Part shown: positions 7,763-15,736 of the stretch, piece by piece
How positions within the stretch are numbered: the first letter of the stretch is position 1
How the letters are laid out: each line of letters starts with the position of its first letter
Origin: CAZIGK01 sp964538615
GTDB lineage: Bacteria; Pseudomonadota; Alphaproteobacteria; Rickettsiales; RI-342
Direction of reading: 5' to 3'
Length of the DNA: 64,000 bases
Assembly: GCA_964538615.1 (NCBI GenBank)
Contig: CAZIGK010000007.1
Coordinates: 29,638-93,637 of the forward strand
Notes under the pieces: model-generated
What the model saw: only the letters and a program-made list of their open reading frames with translations
Told to the model about the DNA's origin: nothing
Database searches by the model: none
Made by a program: the position numbers and the translations under genes

Positions 7763-9625
7763 ATGGGTAAAAGCACCACTACCACGCAAACCTATCAGTC
7801 GGATTTGCCAAAGACGCTCACCCTTGGTGCCCTGCCGGGATCTCGCAAGGTGTATGTTGCGCATCCCCAGCATGCAGATATTCAGGTGCCGATGCGCGAG
7901 GTGGCGTTGCATCCTTCCGCTAAGGAAGAGCCGGTGCTGGTGTATGATACCTCTGGTCCTTACAGCGACCCGAAAGCCGAGATTGATATTCGTCAAGGTC
8001 TGGCTTCTGTGCGGGCACAATGGCTGGCAGAGCGTGGCGATGTGGAGCATTACGAAGGCCGCCATGTCAAACCGGAAGATAATGGCTTTAAAGACTGGAA
8101 TGTGGCCAAGGGAAATCTGGTAGAGGAGTTCCCGAACGTTAATCCACGCCCCCTGCGTGCGAAAGCAGGGAAGGCGGTGACGCAACTGGAATATGCCCGT
8201 GCCGGTATTGTGACCAAAGAGATGGAATATATTGCCGTACGGGAAAATGAAGGCCGTGCGGAAGCCTATGCCAAGCGTCACCCCGGTATGGGGCTGGGGG
8301 CTAAACTGCCAGATGTGGTGACCGGTGAGTTTGTGCGACAGGAAGTGGCGGCTGGTCGAGCTGTGATTCCGTGCAATATCAATCACCCGGAATGCGAACC
8401 AATGATTATTGGCCGGAATTTTCTGGTCAAAATCAATGCGAATATCGGGAACTCTGCGGTGGTGTCATCCGTGGATGAGGAAGTGGAAAAGATGATCTGG
8501 GCGACCCGCTGGGGTGCCGATACGGTGATGGATCTTTCGACCGGGCGGAATATTCATAATATTCGGGAATGGATTTTGCGTAACTCTCCGGTTCCGATTG
8601 GTACGGTACCGATTTATCAGGCGTTGGAGAAAGTCGGTGGTGTGGCCGAGGATCTGACGTGGGAAGTCTATCGGGATACCTTAATTGAGCAATGCGAGCA
8701 GGGTGTGGATTATTTCACGATCCATGCCGGGGTGCGTCTGCCGTATATTCCCATGACGGCCAAGCGTGTAACGGGCATTGTGTCTCGTGGTGGGTCAATT
8801 CTGGCGAAATGGTGTATTGCGCACCATAAAGAAAATTTCCTCTACACGCATTTTGAGGACATTTGCGACATTATGCGAGCGTATGACGTGACATTCTCTC
8901 TGGGGGATGGGTTGCGTCCCGGATCTATTGCGGATGCTAATGACGAGGCCCAGTTTGCTGAGTTGAAGACACTGGGTGAATTGACGCAAATTGCCTGGAA
9001 ACACGGTTGTCAGGTGATGATTGAAGGCCCCGGTCACGTGCCGATGCATATGATTAAAGAGAATATGGATAAGCAGTTGGAAGAGTGCTATGAAGCGCCT
9101 TTCTATACGCTTGGGCCATTGACGACGGATATTGCCCCCGGCTATGACCATATTACCAGCGGTATTGGCGCAGCGATGATTGGTTGGTATGGCACGGCCA
9201 TGTTGTGCTATGTGACGCCGAAAGAGCATTTGGGGCTGCCCAACCGTGAGGATGTACGGGTGGGCGTGGTCACCTATAAAATTGCGGCACATGCGGCGGA
9301 TTTGGCAAAAGGCCACCCCGGTGCGCAATTGCGGGATGATGCTCTGTCTCGTGCGCGGTTTGAATTCCGCTGGAAAGACCAGTTTAATCTTTCCCTTGAT
9401 CCAGAAAAAGCGGAGGAGTTTCACGATGAAACCCTACCGGCAGAGGGGGCGAAAGTGGCGCATTTTTGCTCCATGTGTGGGCCGAAGTTCTGCTCCATGA
9501 GCATCACGCAGGAAGTGCGGGATTACTCCGCTAAACTGGAAGCGGAAAAAGGAATGCAGGAAATGTCACAAAAGTTTAAAGAAAATGGGGCAGAGTTGTA
9601 TCAGAAAATCAACGATGCTGCTTAG
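7763..9625 (+). CDS. thiC: Phosphomethylpyrimidine synthase ThiC
   Basis: Radical-SAM enzyme converting aminoimidazole ribotide to HMP phosphate, the pyrimidine half of thiamine. 620 residues from ATG 7763, chosen for AAAGGGA about 8 bases upstream; ATG 7754 overlaps that site. Typical segments are present: NINHPECEPMIIGRNFLVKI, NIGNSAVVSSVDEEVEK, GADTVMDLSTG, the long TIM-barrel core with EGPGHVPMH, and the C-terminal iron-sulfur motif CSMCGPKFC (CX2CX4C, residues about 569-577). It stands alone; no other thi gene is adjacent. No canonical thiamine-pyrophosphate riboswitch was recognised in the 360-bp leader. Confidence 0.97.
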   Translation: MGKSTTTTQTYQSDLPKTLTLGALPGSRKVYVAHPQHADIQVPMREVALHPSAKEEPVLVYDTSGPYSDPKAEIDIRQGLASVRAQWLAERGDVEHYEGRHVKPEDNGFKDWNVAKGNLVEEFPNVNPRPLRAKAGKAVTQLEYARAGIVTKEMEYIAVRENEGRAEAYAKRHPGMGLGAKLPDVVTGEFVRQEVAAGRAVIPCNINHPECEPMIIGRNFLVKINANIGNSAVVSSVDEEVEKMIWATRWGADTVMDLSTGRNIHNIREWILRNSPVPIGTVPIYQALEKVGGVAEDLTWEVYRDTLIEQCEQGVDYFTIHAGVRLPYIPMTAKRVTGIVSRGGSILAKWCIAHHKENFLYTHFEDICDIMRAYDVTFSLGDGLRPGSIADANDEAQFAELKTLGELTQIAWKHGCQVMIEGPGHVPMHMIKENMDKQLEECYEAPFYTLGPLTTDIAPGYDHITSGIGAAMIGWYGTAMLCYVTPKEHLGLPNREDVRVGVVTYKIAAHAADLAKGHPGAQLRDDALSRARFEFRWKDQFNLSLDPEKAEEFHDETLPAEGAKVAHFCSMCGPKFCSMSITQEVRDYSAKLEAEKGMQEMSQKFKENGAELYQKINDAA

Positions 9626-9817
9626 ATAGTGTTGTCCAACGCTACGGTGGTAAGCTGCGCATGTCGGTTGGCTGTCCTGTACGTTTGCCGGAACCAGAGC
9701 TGTTCCCCATAATGTGTGCGTACGCATTGTACGGGTGATAGCCAGCAGTCAGGGTGTGGGATGCCTCTGGCGCAAGTGATGATGCCATTAGGCCGCAAGG
9801 AGTCACTGGGCAAAGCG

Positions 9818-10486
9818 ATGGCTGTAAATATACCTCTACCACCACGTTTAAGTGGTGCTGTCAATGTTGCAACAAGGGTTGCGGATACAGTACTTAAAGC
9901 GCTGGCAACCGGATATCATGATCGTTTAGAGCAGGTTTCATCGCAGGTATTGCTTGATTCCGAGGCTGTGTTGCAAAAAACACGTCCTGCGAATAGCTAC
10001 CCCCTATTTCATGCTAAGCGTTTTTTATCTGCCCGGTATGATCCTGGTATGAGCATGTTATTTTCCGGGCTTGGACTGCCGGTGGAGGAGTTTCAGGATT
10101 GGCAAAATATTGCACATTTAGCGGATAGCCTGATGCAACATGCCAAACCGGAAAAAGTGCTGATGAATCTCAATGATGCGAATATTATTCGGGATCATGG
10201 TTTTGGGCGTTCTGGCGGTGTGGAACTTATGGCGGCGAGCTTTCGCGAACTTGCGAAGTTCATGGAAGATTTTGTAGATAGAGGGTTGGTAAGTGCCGCG
10301 CAGAAACGAAGCCTGACGCGCTTTCCCACAAACGATGAACTAAGGCTTTCCGCTCAGCGGTTTAGGGACGTGGCAAACTGGGCGTTGGATCATAAAGAGG
10401 CCATGCACAATGTGCTGCATTTTTATAGTTTAGCCGCAGACACACAGATTCAAAACCGTGGCAGGCAGGATGGGCTGCGGCGATAA
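9818..10486 (+). CDS. Hypothetical protein, about 222 aa
   Basis: Not recognised. Soluble and mostly helical, with no signal peptide. Notable stretches are RLSGAVNVATRVADTVLKAL near the start, FHAKRFLSARYDPGMSML, LPVEEFQDWQNIAHLADSL and a helix-rich end (LRLSAQRFRDVANWALDH). The start is uncertain: ATG 9818 has AAGGAG 17 bases upstream, which is far, while upstream in-frame ATGs (9716, 9761, 9779) lack good sites. It starts an island of unknown genes between thiC and typA. Confidence 0.65.
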   Translation: MAVNIPLPPRLSGAVNVATRVADTVLKALATGYHDRLEQVSSQVLLDSEAVLQKTRPANSYPLFHAKRFLSARYDPGMSMLFSGLGLPVEEFQDWQNIAHLADSLMQHAKPEKVLMNLNDANIIRDHGFGRSGGVELMAASFRELAKFMEDFVDRGLVSAAQKRSLTRFPTNDELRLSAQRFRDVANWALDHKEAMHNVLHFYSLAADTQIQNRGRQDGLRR

Positions 10487-10503
10487 TGCTTCTTCAGTAT
10501 GGC

Positions 10504-11073
10504 CTAACTGAGCCGTAGCGTGATATATGCTTCCGCAAAATCAAACCTTCCCAGCATGAAATCCTGCACCTCCTGATTGGGAGGTTCGGCACCGTGCCAA
10601 AAGACAACACCGTGGTAGTCGTGAGGATTCAGGTGGCTGTTTTCAGTGATATTGTCTAGCATTTCATCCAGATGATCTGCCGCTATGCCGATATAGGCAT
10701 AATGTGCTTTACCCTGTTCATCCACCCCCTCGACGTAGAGGCAGCTAAATAACTGGCTTAAAAATGACGCATCTGATCTTTGTAAACTGGTGACAGCTTG
10801 TGATGGGTTCAGGGGAATGATTTCATCCTCATCGTCACGGAAAATGACGCACGGTTGACCGATGGTCGTGGGTTGGTAATGTTGGTTGATACGCAGGGCG
10901 AAATAATGGCAAATGTTGACCAATGGCTCTGGATTGCTGATACGTTTCCCCATGATGGCCAGTGCTCCAAGACGTAGGTTTTGAATATGGAACAGGTGGA
11001 GGGTATTTTCTTCCGTAGAATAGGCGGACGCCTGTCCATCAGACTTACTGTATTTATCTGCCCAATTGCTCAT
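10504..11073 (-). CDS. Hypothetical protein, 189 aa
   Basis: Not recognised. ATG 11073 is preferred over 11079 because GAGGCGAG then has normal spacing. The protein is acidic and soluble, with LHLFHIQNLRLGALAIMGKR near the start, CVIFRDDEDEIIPLNPSQAV in the middle and DYHGVVFWHGAEPPNQEV near the end. It converges on the 9818-10486 gene, with 17 bases between stops. The 299 bases upstream (11074-11372) hold its promoter region and the terminator of the next gene; nothing else stands out there. Confidence 0.65.
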   Translation of the reverse strand: MSNWADKYSKSDGQASAYSTEENTLHLFHIQNLRLGALAIMGKRISNPEPLVNICHYFALRINQHYQPTTIGQPCVIFRDDEDEIIPLNPSQAVTSLQRSDASFLSQLFSCLYVEGVDEQGKAHYAYIGIAADHLDEMLDNITENSHLNPHDYHGVVFWHGAEPPNQEVQDFMLGRFDFAEAYITLRLS

Positions 11074-11305
11074 TATCATCTCGCCTCATGGAAGTTATAT
11101 AGTATCGTTAAATCAGACTATTACGCGCTGCAAATAGCAGTTTTTGCGCTGCTCACATGTCACGTACCTCTATGGCACGTTCACTATGCTATTCGCAAAA
11201 CAGTCATTCTCTTTATGCGCTAGCAGATGTGACGACACCATCTAGTCTAAAACTCATTTTCTGATACCACGACAGATGCTAAAGAATGGTTGCCAATGGA
11301 GAGAT

Positions 11306-11340
11306 AAAAAAACGCGCAAGGGCCAAACCTTGCGCGTTTT
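11306..11340 (-). terminator. Strong rho-independent terminator of the 11373-12923 gene
   Basis: A perfect 13-bp stem, AAAACGCGCAAGG with CCTTGCGCGTTTT, and a 6-base loop. Read on the minus strand it ends in a run of seven T. It is near-symmetrical and could also work on the plus strand. Confidence 0.85.
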
Positions 11341-11372
11341 CGGAAACACGATGTGGATATAATGTAGTTTGT

Positions 11373-12923
11373 TTAGCGTGTTGGCCCTTCCACGGCGGCG
11401 GCTGCACCAGCAGCGGCCAGACTTGGCTGTTCTGCTGCACTGTTTAGACCCAGTGCGGCTTTGATATTACTTGCCAAGCCCTGCCAGATTCCCCGTTTTT
11501 CTTTATGTCCAGCCAAAGCAGCCTGTGCGTTCCGTACGCCCCCCGCTGCCTGCTGGTCATGACTTGCAATCTGAGCGCGGGCATCTTGCGTGTGCTGGTG
11601 AACGGGAGCCATGCGTTGCTCAACAATTTCACCGACTCGCTGACCTGCAGCTACGACTACGGCGGCACCAGTGATCGCAGCACCGACTGCGCCAACCACC
11701 AGATTTCCTGGTGCGTCTACAACAGCTTGTTTCGCTGCATCCAGAGTCTCACCAGCACGTTGACCAGCACGACTCAGAGCTGCTGCCTGTTCGGCACGAA
11801 GATCAATGTCCAGACGTGGATCCAGAGAGGCAACTAAATCAGATTTCGGGGTCTGTAGTACCGTATCTAGTGCGGGTTTCCGTGCGGCACGCAGATCTGT
11901 AGTTAAATTCGGGTCAGTGCTCGCTGCATGCTTCTCGCGTGCTCGGTCAATGCGGCGTTCTGCCAGTTCTTGAACACGCTGTTCATATATTGATGTATCA
12001 AGAGCAGGGGGGGCTTCGCCACGTACCTGTGCTTCTGCTGAAGCAATTGCCCCTTGTGTAGTGGTCAGGGCATTGCTGATGGCTAGCTTGGTTGCCTCCA
12101 CACGGTCTGCCAGTTCACCGAAAGCGTTGCTAATGCGGCTGCCAAATAACCTCACTTGTGCCGTGCGTTTAGCTATTGTGCGCTCTGTGTCATCAGCAAT
12201 CAGATCACCGATTCGCTCAGCAACTTCACCAACTCTGTTCAATACATTTTCAGCTTGTGCAGCACGCTTTTCAATGGTGCGACGTGTATCATCTGCAACG
12301 AAGTTACTCGCACGTTTAGCTTCTCCACCAATCGCTTGCGCAGCATCGCCAATTGCCTTGGCGCCAGATTTTACTGCATTTATGGTTCCACCAATAACGG
12401 CCGCACCACCTACCAGAGCTGCTTTGCTTGTATCTAATGTCAGATCCGCGGTAATACCTGCTCCTGCAGCAACAAGCTTACCGGCGCCCACAACGTCAGC
12501 GGTGATATGATCTGTGGTTCCTTTAACAAATTCACCAGCAACACCGAGGCTATCTTTGGCAACGACAACAGCGGTATCAATGCGGCGAGGGAAGCTTTTG
12601 CCAATATCCTGCAACGCATCGAACAGTGCTTTGGGGAAAACATATTTGTTGTCGTTTAGCTCTGGTGTTTCACGGATGTCATCGTTAAATAACTGAATAA
12701 GACTATTCACCACTGAACGCTCGGAAGGGCGACCGGGGAATGGGAAACCAGACAAACGATCCACATCGACAATGACGGTGTCACCGTCCACGGTGAAGGC
12801 ATCACGATTTTTGCTGAAAATATCGGCAATGCGCTCGACTTTTAAATTTTTGTAGGCAGATTTTTGGCTGACGATTTTGTCAATCAGTGCATCAGCAAAG
12901 TCATTGTATGTTTTGCCCGTCAT
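11373..12923 (-). CDS. Large Ala-rich coiled-coil/hydrophobic-hairpin protein, function unknown
   Basis: 516 residues. The N-terminal 110 residues look like a compact soluble domain (SAYKNLKVERIADIFSKNRD, TVIVDVDRLSGFPFPGRPSE). Two Gly/Ala/Val-rich stretches follow, near 145-190 and near 420-440, either of which could insert in a membrane. Between them are long charged heptad-like helices with an imperfect repeat: NFVADDTRRTIEKRAAQ and DLIADDTERTIAKRTAQ, each followed by a V/GEVAERI- or SRISNAFGEL-type helix. The tail is Ala-rich and disordered. No signal peptide. The gene is flanked by its own strong terminator. The layout is reminiscent of pore-forming toxins or secreted effectors, but I see no diagnostic motif. 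Confidence 0.75.
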   Translation of the reverse strand: MTGKTYNDFADALIDKIVSQKSAYKNLKVERIADIFSKNRDAFTVDGDTVIVDVDRLSGFPFPGRPSERSVVNSLIQLFNDDIRETPELNDNKYVFPKALFDALQDIGKSFPRRIDTAVVVAKDSLGVAGEFVKGTTDHITADVVGAGKLVAAGAGITADLTLDTSKAALVGGAAVIGGTINAVKSGAKAIGDAAQAIGGEAKRASNFVADDTRRTIEKRAAQAENVLNRVGEVAERIGDLIADDTERTIAKRTAQVRLFGSRISNAFGELADRVEATKLAISNALTTTQGAIASAEAQVRGEAPPALDTSIYEQRVQELAERRIDRAREKHAASTDPNLTTDLRAARKPALDTVLQTPKSDLVASLDPRLDIDLRAEQAAALSRAGQRAGETLDAAKQAVVDAPGNLVVGAVGAAITGAAVVVAAGQRVGEIVEQRMAPVHQHTQDARAQIASHDQQAAGGVRNAQAALAGHKEKRGIWQGLASNIKAALGLNSAAEQPSLAAAGAAAAVEGPTR

Positions 12924-13128
12924 AACCGTTACTCACGTTGGAAGTTTGCCTGTATCGGCGTTGTCTCTAGGTTTAGGTATAAATCAAAAAGATGTAAAAA
13001 TTGTGACGGGTATTTGAAGCTTTTGTGACAGCGCATTTTTTGCGCTTTTCCCCGTGACGTTTGTCACGTTTTCTGGTATTGCAGCGCCACATCTAACGTT
13101 TTTCCCCCTTTGTTTGGACATAGTTTTT

Positions 13129-14952
13129 ATGCAGGCCATTCGCAACATTGCCATTATTGCCCACGTTGACCACGGCAAAACCACCCTCATTGATACCATG
13201 CTGCGCCAGAGCGGCACTTTCCGTGAAAACCAGCAAGTGGATGAACGGGTGATGGATAGTAATGATCTGGAAAAAGAACGGGGCATTACCATTTTGGCCA
13301 AATGTACCTCTGTAGAGTGGGAAGGTACCCGTATTAATATTATTGATACCCCCGGCCACGCGGATTTTGGCGGCGAGGTAGAGCGCGTACTGAGCATGTG
13401 TGACGGCGTGGTATTGCTGTGTGATGCTGCGGAAGGCCCATTGCCGCAAACCAAGTTTGTTCTCACTAAAGCATTGAAGCGCGGTATTAAGCCGATTGTG
13501 GTGATTAACAAGGTGGACCGTGCGGATGCCCGCCCGGATGAAGTGCTTGACGAGGTGTTTGACCTGTTTGTGAATCTGGATGCCAACGATGAGCAATTGG
13601 ATTTCCCGACCCTGTATGCCTCTGGTCGAAATGGTTGGGCAGATTTGGAATTGAACGGTAAGCGGGAAGATTTGCGCCCATTATTTGAAACCATTATCAG
13701 CCATGTACCCGCCCCGAATCTGGAGACGGAAGCCCCGTTCTCCATGTTGGTGACCATGCTATCTTATGATCCGTATCTGGGACGTGTCTTGACCGGACGG
13801 GTGGAAAGTGGTCGCGCTACCGTGAATATGGCCGTGAAAGCCCTGTCACTGGATGGTAAAAACTTAGAACAGGGACGTCTGACAAAATTGCAATCCTTCC
13901 GAGGGATTCAGCGTGTACCGGTAGAACAAGTGCAGGCGGGGGATATTATTGCCATTGCGGGGATGCAGGAAGCATCTGTGGCAGATACGATTTGCGATAT
14001 GGCCTGCCAGACCCCTGTGCCTGCCATCCCCATTGACCCGCCTACCATGTCTATCACTGTGAGCGTGAATGATTCCCCTTATGCTGGGTTGGAAGGGGAG
14101 AAAGTGACTTCCCGCATGATTCGTGACCGTCTCATGGCGGAAGCGGAAACCAACGTGGCGATTCGTGTGACCGAAAGCGAGCAAAAAGACGCGTTTGAAG
14201 TGGGTGGACGCGGTGAATTGCAACTGGGTGTTTTGATTGAGAATATGCGTCGGGAAGGGTTTGAGCTTTCTGTCTCCCGTCCACGGGTATTGATGAAAGA
14301 GGAAGGTGGCGAAAAGCTGGAGCCATACGAAGAAGTGGTGGTGGATGTGGATGAAGAATATTCCGGCGTGGTGGTTGAGAAAATGAGCTACCGCAAGGCG
14401 GAAATGATGGAAATGCGTCCATCCGGCGGGAATAAGGTACGTTTGGTGTTCCGTGCGCCTTCTCGCGGGTTGATTGGTTATCAGGGGGAGTTCCTTACCG
14501 ATACACGGGGTACCGGTTTGATAAACCGCCTGTTTGATAGCTATGGGCCGTATAAAGGTACTATTCCCGGTCGGCGCAACGGGGCATTGATCTCTATTGG
14601 GCAGGGGGAGGCTGTGGCCTATGCCCTCTTTGGTTTGCAAGACCGTGGAGATTTCTTCGTTGGCCCGAAAGATAAGATCTATGACGGTATGATTGTTGGG
14701 GAGCATAACCGCGAAAATGATCTGGAGATTAATTTGCTAAAGGCGAAGCAGCTCACCAACTTCCGTGCGGCAGGCAAGGATGAAAACGTGAAGCTGACCC
14801 CGCCACGTAAGCTGACACTGGAAGACATGATTGCCTATATTCAGGATGATGAGTTGGTGGAAGTGACCCCGAAATCTATACGTCTGCGCAAGAAGATTCT
14901 GGATTCCAACGAACGCAAGCGTTACAGCCGTAAAAAAGATGAGGCGGCGTAA
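13129..14952 (+). CDS. typA: Ribosome-associated GTPase TypA/BipA
   Basis: 607 residues from ATG 13129, the usual length for the family; the longer upstream frame from 13054 has no homology. Elongation-factor-like GTPase acting in 50S assembly and stress adaptation. The GTPase motifs are all visible: AHVDHGKTTL (G1), ERGITI (G2), DTPGHADFGGEVER (G3) and NKVDR (G4). Domains II, III and V follow, with the TypA-specific C-terminal domain (PPRKLTLEDMIAYIQDDELV). It stands alone with a terminator directly downstream. The region before the ATG shows only a weak ribosome-binding site. Confidence 0.97.
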   Translation: MQAIRNIAIIAHVDHGKTTLIDTMLRQSGTFRENQQVDERVMDSNDLEKERGITILAKCTSVEWEGTRINIIDTPGHADFGGEVERVLSMCDGVVLLCDAAEGPLPQTKFVLTKALKRGIKPIVVINKVDRADARPDEVLDEVFDLFVNLDANDEQLDFPTLYASGRNGWADLELNGKREDLRPLFETIISHVPAPNLETEAPFSMLVTMLSYDPYLGRVLTGRVESGRATVNMAVKALSLDGKNLEQGRLTKLQSFRGIQRVPVEQVQAGDIIAIAGMQEASVADTICDMACQTPVPAIPIDPPTMSITVSVNDSPYAGLEGEKVTSRMIRDRLMAEAETNVAIRVTESEQKDAFEVGGRGELQLGVLIENMRREGFELSVSRPRVLMKEEGGEKLEPYEEVVVDVDEEYSGVVVEKMSYRKAEMMEMRPSGGNKVRLVFRAPSRGLIGYQGEFLTDTRGTGLINRLFDSYGPYKGTIPGRRNGALISIGQGEAVAYALFGLQDRGDFFVGPKDKIYDGMIVGEHNRENDLEINLLKAKQLTNFRAAGKDENVKLTPPRKLTLEDMIAYIQDDELVEVTPKSIRLRKKILDSNERKRYSRKKDEAA

Positions 14953-14980
14953 GCACATCCTATGTTCTACAGGCTCTACT

Positions 14981-15015
14981 GCAAAGGGAGGGGAGGGAAA
15001 CCCCTCCCTTTTTGC
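14981..15015 (+). terminator. Terminator of typA
   Basis: GGGAGGGG, loop AGGGAAA, CCCCTCCC, then TTTTT, extended by GCAAA/TTTGC at the base. It lies about 30 bases after the typA stop. Confidence 0.85.
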
Positions 15016-15090
15016 ATGTGAGGGAATAGCTATGCGAGACGCCTCTGGTGGCGCGATATTTGGCGTCAGTGCCTGATGCACTGTTTCTGC

Positions 15091-15729
15091 TTAAGCCATA
15101 GCGGAAGATACGGGCTGGTGTGGCATTAACCCCGTGCCAGCAACCGTATCAGATAACAGCGGATATTGCCGGGAATGGAAAAGCTGGTAATGCCACCATT
15201 CATTGCGGTAAAAATCCCAACCGGCGATGGTCATGATACCCAGCAGGGTCATACGGTTGCGGTAGGCGGCTGCACTGATGTTCAGACTGTAGAGGTGAGA
15301 GTCTGGCTCGAAGCTATCGAATGGGGTGCCCATGTCCAGCTCCTGTCCGGTAGTGGCATCCACCAGAGTCAGGTCAATCGCGACACCGCGTGAATGAGGA
15401 GAGCCACGATCCGGTGGAGCCAGAAACTCCGGATCAGGTGTATGTTCCCAGAGGATGTATTGCGCTTCGCTGGGGCGGTAGGCATCAAAGATTTTCAGGC
15501 GATAGCCCAGTTTCTCAGCGCCTTGGATGGCTTTTTCCAATGCAATGGCGGCTTCCGGGTGCAGGAAGCAGGCAGAGCGGGCATACACGGGTTTTCCGGT
15601 GAAATTACGCTCGGTTGCGTAGGCGATATCCAGTTCCACGCCATGTGTTTCTGGCAGGATTTCCACCAAAGGTACGATAGGTTTGGTTTGTGGCGGCTGT
15701 TGCATGGTTGTGTTCACTTGTTCATTCAT
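15091..15729 (-). CDS. ddpX: D-alanyl-D-alanine dipeptidase (DdpX/VanX family)
   Basis: 212 residues. Zinc-dependent dipeptidase that hydrolyses D-Ala-D-Ala. The M15 metal-binding motifs are complete: SPHSRGVAIDLTL supplies the His and Asp ligands (pattern SxHxxGxAxD), and EWWHYQL supplies the catalytic Glu and third ligand. FDAYRPSEAQ is the conserved Arg-containing substrate loop. No export signal is evident, so it is probably cytoplasmic and involved in recycling cell-wall dipeptide rather than glycopeptide resistance; no vanH or vanA partner is present. ATG 15729 or the in-frame ATG eight codons later may be the start. It lies 7 bases after the DUF2914 gene on the same strand. Confidence 0.92.
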   Translation of the reverse strand: MNEQVNTTMQQPPQTKPIVPLVEILPETHGVELDIAYATERNFTGKPVYARSACFLHPEAAIALEKAIQGAEKLGYRLKIFDAYRPSEAQYILWEHTPDPEFLAPPDRGSPHSRGVAIDLTLVDATTGQELDMGTPFDSFEPDSHLYSLNISAAAYRNRMTLLGIMTIAGWDFYRNEWWHYQLFHSRQYPLLSDTVAGTGLMPHQPVSSAMA

Positions 15730-15736
15730 TCAATCG

